A stretch of DNA of 64,000 nt, from positions 434,001-498,000 of the forward strand of contig WJYM01000002.1 in the NCBI GenBank assembly GCA_009668205.1, in the 5' to 3' direction. The DNA is from Enterobacteriaceae bacterium RIT691 (GTDB lineage: Bacteria; Pseudomonadota; Gammaproteobacteria; Enterobacterales; Enterobacteriaceae). The position numbers and the translations under genes are program-made. The notes under the pieces were generated by a model. It made no database searches. It was not told where the DNA came from and saw only the letters and a program-made list of their open reading frames with translations. Below, piece by piece: positions 59,886 through 64,000 of this stretch. The stretch's first letter is position 1. Every line of letters starts with the position of its first letter.

Positions 59886-60881
59886 ATGGAGCTGCTCTGC
59901 CCTGCCGGAAACCTTCCGGCGCTTAAGGCTGCTATCGAAAACGGTGCCGACGCGGTGTATATCGGTCTGAAAGACGATACCAATGCCCGCCATTTTGCCG
60001 GCCTTAACTTCACCGAAAAAAAGCTGCAGGAAGCGGTCAGCTTTGTTCATCAGCACCGCCGTAAGCTCCACATCGCCATTAACACGTTTGCGCACCCGGA
60101 CGGTTACGCTCGCTGGCAGCGCGCGGTGGATATGGCAGCCCAGCTGGGTGCCGATGCGCTTATTCTGGCTGACGTTGCGATGCTGGAGTATGCCGCCGAG
60201 CGCTACCCGCATATTGAGCGCCACGTCTCAGTACAGGCTTCCGCGACCAATGAAGAAGCCATTCGCTTTTATCACCGCCATTTCGACGTGGCCCGCGTGG
60301 TCCTTCCACGTGTGCTGTCTATTCATCAGGTTAAGCAACTCGCTCGCGTCACGCCAGTTCCGCTGGAAGTTTTTGCTTTTGGCAGCCTGTGCATTATGGC
60401 TGAAGGGCGCTGCTATCTCTCCTCCTATTTAACGGGGGAATCGCCAAATACGGTGGGGGCTTGCTCCCCGGCGAAATACGTCCGCTGGCAGCAAACACCG
60501 CAGGGGTTGGAGTCACGTCTTAACGATGTGTTAATCGACCGCTATCAGGATGGTGAAAACGCCGGTTATCCGACGCTATGCAAAGGCCGCTATCTGGTCA
60601 ACGGCGAGCGCTATCACGCGCTGGAAGAACCGACCAGCCTGAATACGCTGGAACTGCTGCCGGAACTGCTGGCGGCCAATATCGCCTCGGTGAAAATTGA
60701 AGGCCGTCAGCGCAGCCCGGCGTACGTCAGCCAGGTCGCGAAAGTGTGGCGTCAGGCTATCGATCGCTGCATGGCTGATCCGCAAAACTTCGTACCGCAG
60801 GCGGCGTGGATGGACACGCTCGGTTCTATGTCCGAAGGCACGCAAACCACACTTGGCGCCTACCACCGTAAATGGCAGTAA
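59886..60881 (+). CDS. ubiU: UbiU, O2-independent ubiquinone hydroxylation subunit (U32 family)
   Basis: The 331-residue U32-family protein (YhbU) forms a 4Fe-4S heterodimer with UbiV that hydroxylates ubiquinone precursors without O2. Conserved motifs are CPAGNLPALKAAIENGADAVYIG at the N-terminus and the cysteine-containing segments MAEGRCYLSSYLTG, GACSPAKY and YPTLCKGRY. I placed the start at ATG 59886 (MELLCPAG), as in E. coli. The gene ends 8 bp before ubiV. Confidence 0.95.
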   Translation: MELLCPAGNLPALKAAIENGADAVYIGLKDDTNARHFAGLNFTEKKLQEAVSFVHQHRRKLHIAINTFAHPDGYARWQRAVDMAAQLGADALILADVAMLEYAAERYPHIERHVSVQASATNEEAIRFYHRHFDVARVVLPRVLSIHQVKQLARVTPVPLEVFAFGSLCIMAEGRCYLSSYLTGESPNTVGACSPAKYVRWQQTPQGLESRLNDVLIDRYQDGENAGYPTLCKGRYLVNGERYHALEEPTSLNTLELLPELLAANIASVKIEGRQRSPAYVSQVAKVWRQAIDRCMADPQNFVPQAAWMDTLGSMSEGTQTTLGAYHRKWQ

Positions 60882-60889
60882 GGAAGACG

Positions 60890-61768
60890 ATGAAATATTC
60901 ATTAGGACCAGTGCTTTACTACTGGCCGAAAGAGACCCTGGAAGAATTCTATCTGCAGGCCGCGCAAAGCAGCGCAGACACGATTTACCTCGGCGAAGCG
61001 GTGTGCAGCAAACGTCGCGCCACCAAAACCGGCGATTGGCTGGACATGGCCAAAAATCTCGCGGGCAGTGGTAAGCAGGTGGTTCTCTCCACCCTTGCGC
61101 TGGTTCAGGCTTCTTCCGAGCTCAACGAACTCAAGCGCTATGTCGATAATGGTGATTTTCTGATTGAAGCCAGCGACCTTGGCGTTGTGAACCTGTGCGC
61201 TGAGCGCAAGCTGCCGTTCGTGGCCGGACACGCGCTAAATTGCTACAACGCTGTCACGCTGCGCTTACTGCAAAAACAGGGGATGGTGCGCTGGTGTATG
61301 CCGGTAGAGCTTTCCCGAGACTGGCTGGTGAATCTGCTGGCGCAGTGCGACGAGCTGGGCATTCGTCATCAGTTTGAAGTGGAAGTCCTGAGCTACGGTC
61401 ACTTGCCGCTGGCCTACTCTGCACGCTGCTTCACCGCGCGTTCTGAAGACTTGCCAAAGGACGAATGTGAAACCTGCTGCATCAAATACCCGAATGGTCG
61501 CAGCATGCTGTCTCAGGAAAACCAGCAGGTGTTTGTGCTCAATGGCATACAGACCATGAGCGGCTACGTTTACAACCTGGGCAATGAGCTACAGTCCATG
61601 CAGGGTCTGGTGGATATGGTACGCCTGTCGCCGCTGGGCACTGAAACGATCACCCTGCTCGATGCTTTCCGTGCCAACGAAAATGGCGCGTCACCTCTGG
61701 CACTTGAAGCACACAGCGACTGCAACGGTTACTGGAAACGCCTCGCAGGCCTGGAACTTCAGGCGTAA
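60890..61768 (+). CDS. ubiV: UbiV, O2-independent ubiquinone hydroxylation subunit (U32 family)
   Basis: The 292-residue U32-family partner of UbiU (YhbV) has iron-sulfur cysteines in LNCYN-like GHALNCYNAV, SARCFTARSE and DECETCCIKYPNG. I placed the start at ATG 60890 (MKYSLGPV) after SD AAGGAAG. It is followed by a striking 72-bp inverted repeat (61774-61845). Confidence 0.95.
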   Translation: MKYSLGPVLYYWPKETLEEFYLQAAQSSADTIYLGEAVCSKRRATKTGDWLDMAKNLAGSGKQVVLSTLALVQASSELNELKRYVDNGDFLIEASDLGVVNLCAERKLPFVAGHALNCYNAVTLRLLQKQGMVRWCMPVELSRDWLVNLLAQCDELGIRHQFEVEVLSYGHLPLAYSARCFTARSEDLPKDECETCCIKYPNGRSMLSQENQQVFVLNGIQTMSGYVYNLGNELQSMQGLVDMVRLSPLGTETITLLDAFRANENGASPLALEAHSDCNGYWKRLAGLELQA

Positions 61769-61773
61769 ATAAA

Positions 61774-61845
61774 AGCTCACTTTGTTAACTACGGTTATCA
61801 TTTTTTAATGCACTATTAAAAAATATGCCGATAACAAAGTGAGCT
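61774..61845. repeat. Nested inverted repeat between ubiV and yhbW
   Basis: The outer arms AGCTCACTTTGTTA (61774-61787) and TAACAAAGTGAGCT (61832-61845) are perfect. A second palindrome inside (TTTTTTAAT at 61801-61809, ATTAAAAAA at 61815-61823, loop GCACT) has nearly the same centre. CGG/CCG at 61792-61794 and 61828-61830 also pair. The right outer arm contains the likely ribosome binding site of yhbW. Confidence 0.85.
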
Positions 61846-61848
61846 GTT

Positions 61849-62856
61849 ATGACTGATAAATCGATCGCCTTCTCCCTGTTGGATCTGGCCCCGATCCCTC
61901 AAGGGTCCGCTGCCAAAGACGCCTTCGCCCATTCGCTCGATCTCGCCCGCCTCGCTGAAAAACGCGGCTATCACCGCTATTGGCTTGCAGAACACCACAA
62001 CATGACGGGGATTGCCAGCGCAGCCACGTCGGTGCTGATTGGCTATCTGGCGGCGAATACCACCACACTGCACCTTGGTTCTGGCGGTGTGATGCTGCCC
62101 AATCACTCGCCGATGGTGATTGCCGAGCAGTTCGGCACGCTTAACACGCTCTATCCGGGCCGCATCGATCTGGGGCTGGGCCGAGCGCCGGGCAGCGATC
62201 AGCCCACTATGCGCGCGCTGCGCCGCCATATGGGTGGAGACATTGATAATTTTCCACGCGATGTGGCGGAACTGGTGGACTGGTTCGACGCCCGCGATCC
62301 GAATCCACAGGTGCGCCCGGTTCCGGGCTATGGCGAGAAAGTTCCTGTCTGGCTGTTAGGCTCCAGCCTCTACAGCGCGCAGTTGGCGGCACAGCTCGGT
62401 CTGCCCTTTGCCTTCGCTTCGCATTTCGCGCCAGACATGCTGTTCCAGGCCCTGCATCTGTACCGCACGAATTTCAAACCGTCTGAACGCCTGGAAAAAC
62501 CGTATGCGATGGTGTGCATCAATATCATTGCCGCAGACAGCAACCGCGATGCCGAATTCCTGTTTACCTCCATGCAGCAGGCCTTTGTGCGGCTGCGCCG
62601 CGGTGAAACCGGCCAGCTGCCGCCGCCTATCGAGAATATGGCGCACTTCTGGTCGCCGTCAGAGAAGTACGGCGTAGATCAGGCTCTGGGCATGTCCGTT
62701 GTGGGGGATAAAGCCAAAGTGCGACACGGGTTGGAATCGGTACTGCGAGAAACGCAGGCGGATGAAATTATGGTAAACGGCCAGATTTTTGATCATCAGG
62801 CGCGGCTACATTCGTTTGATTTAGCGATGCAGGTGAAAGAGGAATTGGTGGGATAG
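61849..62856 (+). CDS. yhbW: YhbW, luciferase-like flavin monooxygenase family protein
   Basis: The 335-residue LLM-class protein shows [63 protein letters not shown] (the family signature) and a TIM-barrel layout. It probably uses FMN. The substrate is unknown. It matches E. coli YhbW. It starts 3 bp after the inverted repeat, whose right arm covers its SD. Confidence 0.94.
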   Translation: MTDKSIAFSLLDLAPIPQGSAAKDAFAHSLDLARLAEKRGYHRYWLAEHHNMTGIASAATSVLIGYLAANTTTLHLGSGGVMLPNHSPMVIAEQFGTLNTLYPGRIDLGLGRAPGSDQPTMRALRRHMGGDIDNFPRDVAELVDWFDARDPNPQVRPVPGYGEKVPVWLLGSSLYSAQLAAQLGLPFAFASHFAPDMLFQALHLYRTNFKPSERLEKPYAMVCINIIAADSNRDAEFLFTSMQQAFVRLRRGETGQLPPPIENMAHFWSPSEKYGVDQALGMSVVGDKAKVRHGLESVLRETQADEIMVNGQIFDHQARLHSFDLAMQVKEELVG

Positions 62857-62861
62857 TTTTT

Positions 62862-62930
62862 GCCCGGTAGCGCTGCGCTTACCGGGCCTACGAAAGTGAG
62901 TAGGCCGGATAAGGCGCAGCCGCATCCGGC
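62862..62930. repeat. Pair of REP palindromes (BIME) between yhbW and mtr
   Basis: Two head-to-head REP units are visible: 62862-62891 (GCCCGGTA...TACCGGGC) and 62900-62930 (GTAGGCCGGAT...ATCCGGC), 8 bp apart. They lie between convergent genes and may protect or terminate both messages. Confidence 0.85.
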
Positions 62931-62938
62931 ATAATCTT

Positions 62939-64000
62939 TTACTGATAAACCGGCAGCAGATTAAAGCTCGACAGGAAATGCACTACCGCGTTGCCCACGC
63001 CAAAGAGCAGGATCAGGGCGATCATGGGTTTACCCCCCCACACGCGGAACTGCGGGCTGCCGAAGCGTTTACGGGATTTACGCGCCAACAGCGCCGGAAC
63101 AATCGCGGCCCAAATAGTTGCCGCTAAGCCTGCATAGCCAATGGCGTACAGGAAACCGTTCGGCCACAGCAACCCACCCACAACCGGCGGAACGAAAGTC
63201 AGCAATGCGGTTTTGAAACGACCGATGCCGGAATCATCAAACTTAAACAGATCCGCCAGGTAATCAAACAGGCCGAGCGTCACGCCGAGGAAAGAGCTCG
63301 CTACGGCAAAGTTAGAAAACACCACCAGCAATAAATCCAGACTGCGACTGTTCAACACACCGCTCAGCGCCTGCACCAGCACATCGATGTTGCCGCCCTT
63401 TTGGGCAATACCAATAAACGCTGGGCGCGGGATATTGCCCATCGTCCCCAGCAGCCAGATAACGTAAAGCCCCAGCGCCAGCAACGTGCCGTAGACAATA
63501 CATTTCACGATGGTCTGCGGATCTTTGCCATAGTACTTCATCAGGCTGGGTACGTTACCGTGGTAGCCAAATGAAGCCAGACAGAACGGCAGCGTCATTA
63601 ACAGGTACGGCAGGTAAGCGGTATTCTCCTGCGCAACGTTAAACAGCGTTGGCGCTTCTACGTGCCCCAGCAGGCTGCCAAACGTCAGGAAGAACGTAAT
63701 CACTTTGGCACCCAAAACAATCGCGGTCATACGGCTCACCGCTTTGGTACTGAGCCAGACAACAAAAGCGACAATCAGCGCAAAACCGAGGCCAGCCAGA
63801 CGCGGCGGCACATTCAGCGACATTTCGCTAAAGGTGTGATGCAGTATCGAACCGCTTGCCGAGATATACGCATACGTCAGGATATAGAGCACGAAGGCAA
63901 TCGACAGGCCGTTAATCAGGTTCCAGCGTTTACCCAGCAGATCTTTGGTGATGGTATCGAAGCTGGAACCAATGCGGTAATTAAGGTTAGCCTCAAGGAT
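62939..64000 (-). CDS. mtr: Mtr, tryptophan-specific permease (N-terminus outside the window)
   Basis: The visible part is 353 residues plus a stop; it begins at the residue equivalent to I62 of E. coli Mtr (414 aa), so about 61 N-terminal residues lie beyond the right edge. It is a HAAAP-family permease, related to TdcC in this window, with ten or so membrane segments visible, including [23 protein letters not shown] at the start and the ending [19 protein letters not shown]. It imports tryptophan with high affinity; in E. coli it is controlled by TrpR and TyrR at its promoter, outside this window. Confidence 0.96.
   Translation of the reverse strand: MLEANLNYRIGSSFDTITKDLLGKRWNLINGLSIAFVLYILTYAYISASGSILHHTFSEMSLNVPPRLAGLGFALIVAFVVWLSTKAVSRMTAIVLGAKVITFFLTFGSLLGHVEAPTLFNVAQENTAYLPYLLMTLPFCLASFGYHGNVPSLMKYYGKDPQTIVKCIVYGTLLALGLYVIWLLGTMGNIPRPAFIGIAQKGGNIDVLVQALSGVLNSRSLDLLLVVFSNFAVASSFLGVTLGLFDYLADLFKFDDSGIGRFKTALLTFVPPVVGGLLWPNGFLYAIGYAGLAATIWAAIVPALLARKSRKRFGSPQFRVWGGKPMIALILLFGVGNAVVHFLSSFNLLPVYQ

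Overview
The window is a chromosomal segment of an Enterobacteriaceae bacterium. Gene content and order follow the rlmG-to-mtr arc of the E. coli chromosome almost gene for gene, and protein products resemble E. coli proteins along their full length as far as I can recall them. Differences in the accessory islands suggest a relative such as Enterobacter, Lelliottia or a similar genus. The genus is an inference and was not tested.

Layout. (1) 1-7.0 kb: rlmG (cut by the window edge), ygjP, an inverse autotransporter (intimin-like) not present here in E. coli K-12, ygjR, alx behind a yybP-ykoY type Mn2+ riboswitch, sstT and ygjV. (2) 7.0-12.6 kb: hexuronate catabolism, with uxaCA divergent from exuT and followed by exuR; a CRP-like site and a FadR-type operator lie between them. 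(3) 12.9-19.7 kb: envelope and stress genes yqjA-mzrA, yqjC-D-E-K, yqjF, yqjG, yhaH, then yhaJ divergent from yhaK-yhaL. (4) 19.7-29.2 kb: a Spy/CpxP-like periplasmic protein and the complete anaerobic threonine/serine operon tdcABCDEFG with a CRP-type promoter. (5) 29.3-32.5 kb: an AT-rich accessory block with a DUF1471 protein, an unknown membrane-anchored protein, a stand-alone LysR-type DNA-binding domain and a full LysR regulator. (6) 32.6-33.2 kb: rnpB (M1 RNA) on the minus strand with 3' tandem repeats and two terminators. (7) 33.5-40.8 kb: a sugar ABC importer with a Gfo/Idh/MocA protein, a ROK kinase and a DeoR regulator. (8) 41.1-49.5 kb: the N-acetylgalactosamine (aga/kba) regulon with full-length agaW and agaA. 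(9) 49.7-52.4 kb: a MalX/MalY-like pair, in place of the agaBCDI genes of E. coli. (10) 52.5-64 kb: conserved rsmI, lpoA, yraN, diaA, dolP, yraR, yhbP, yhbQ, yhbS, ubiT, ubiU, ubiV, yhbW and mtr (cut by the window edge).

How the parts work together. Region 8 imports GalNAc by a mannose-family PTS (AgaVWEF), deacetylates it (AgaA), deaminates/isomerises it (AgaS) and, after a phosphorylation step encoded elsewhere, cleaves tagatose-1,6-bisphosphate (KbaYZ). Region 7 looks like a parallel non-PTS entry route: ABC import of a sugar or glycoside, a redox enzyme, and a hexosamine-type ROK kinase. Regions 7 and 8 are controlled by two DeoR-family paralogues, and an 18-nt sequence differing at one base lies upstream of both the region-7 regulator and kbaZ. 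This ABC/Gfo-Idh/ROK module, wired to the aga regulon and extended by a MalXY-like pair, is the most interesting candidate for an undescribed system in the window. Elsewhere the window is mostly well-known core genome.
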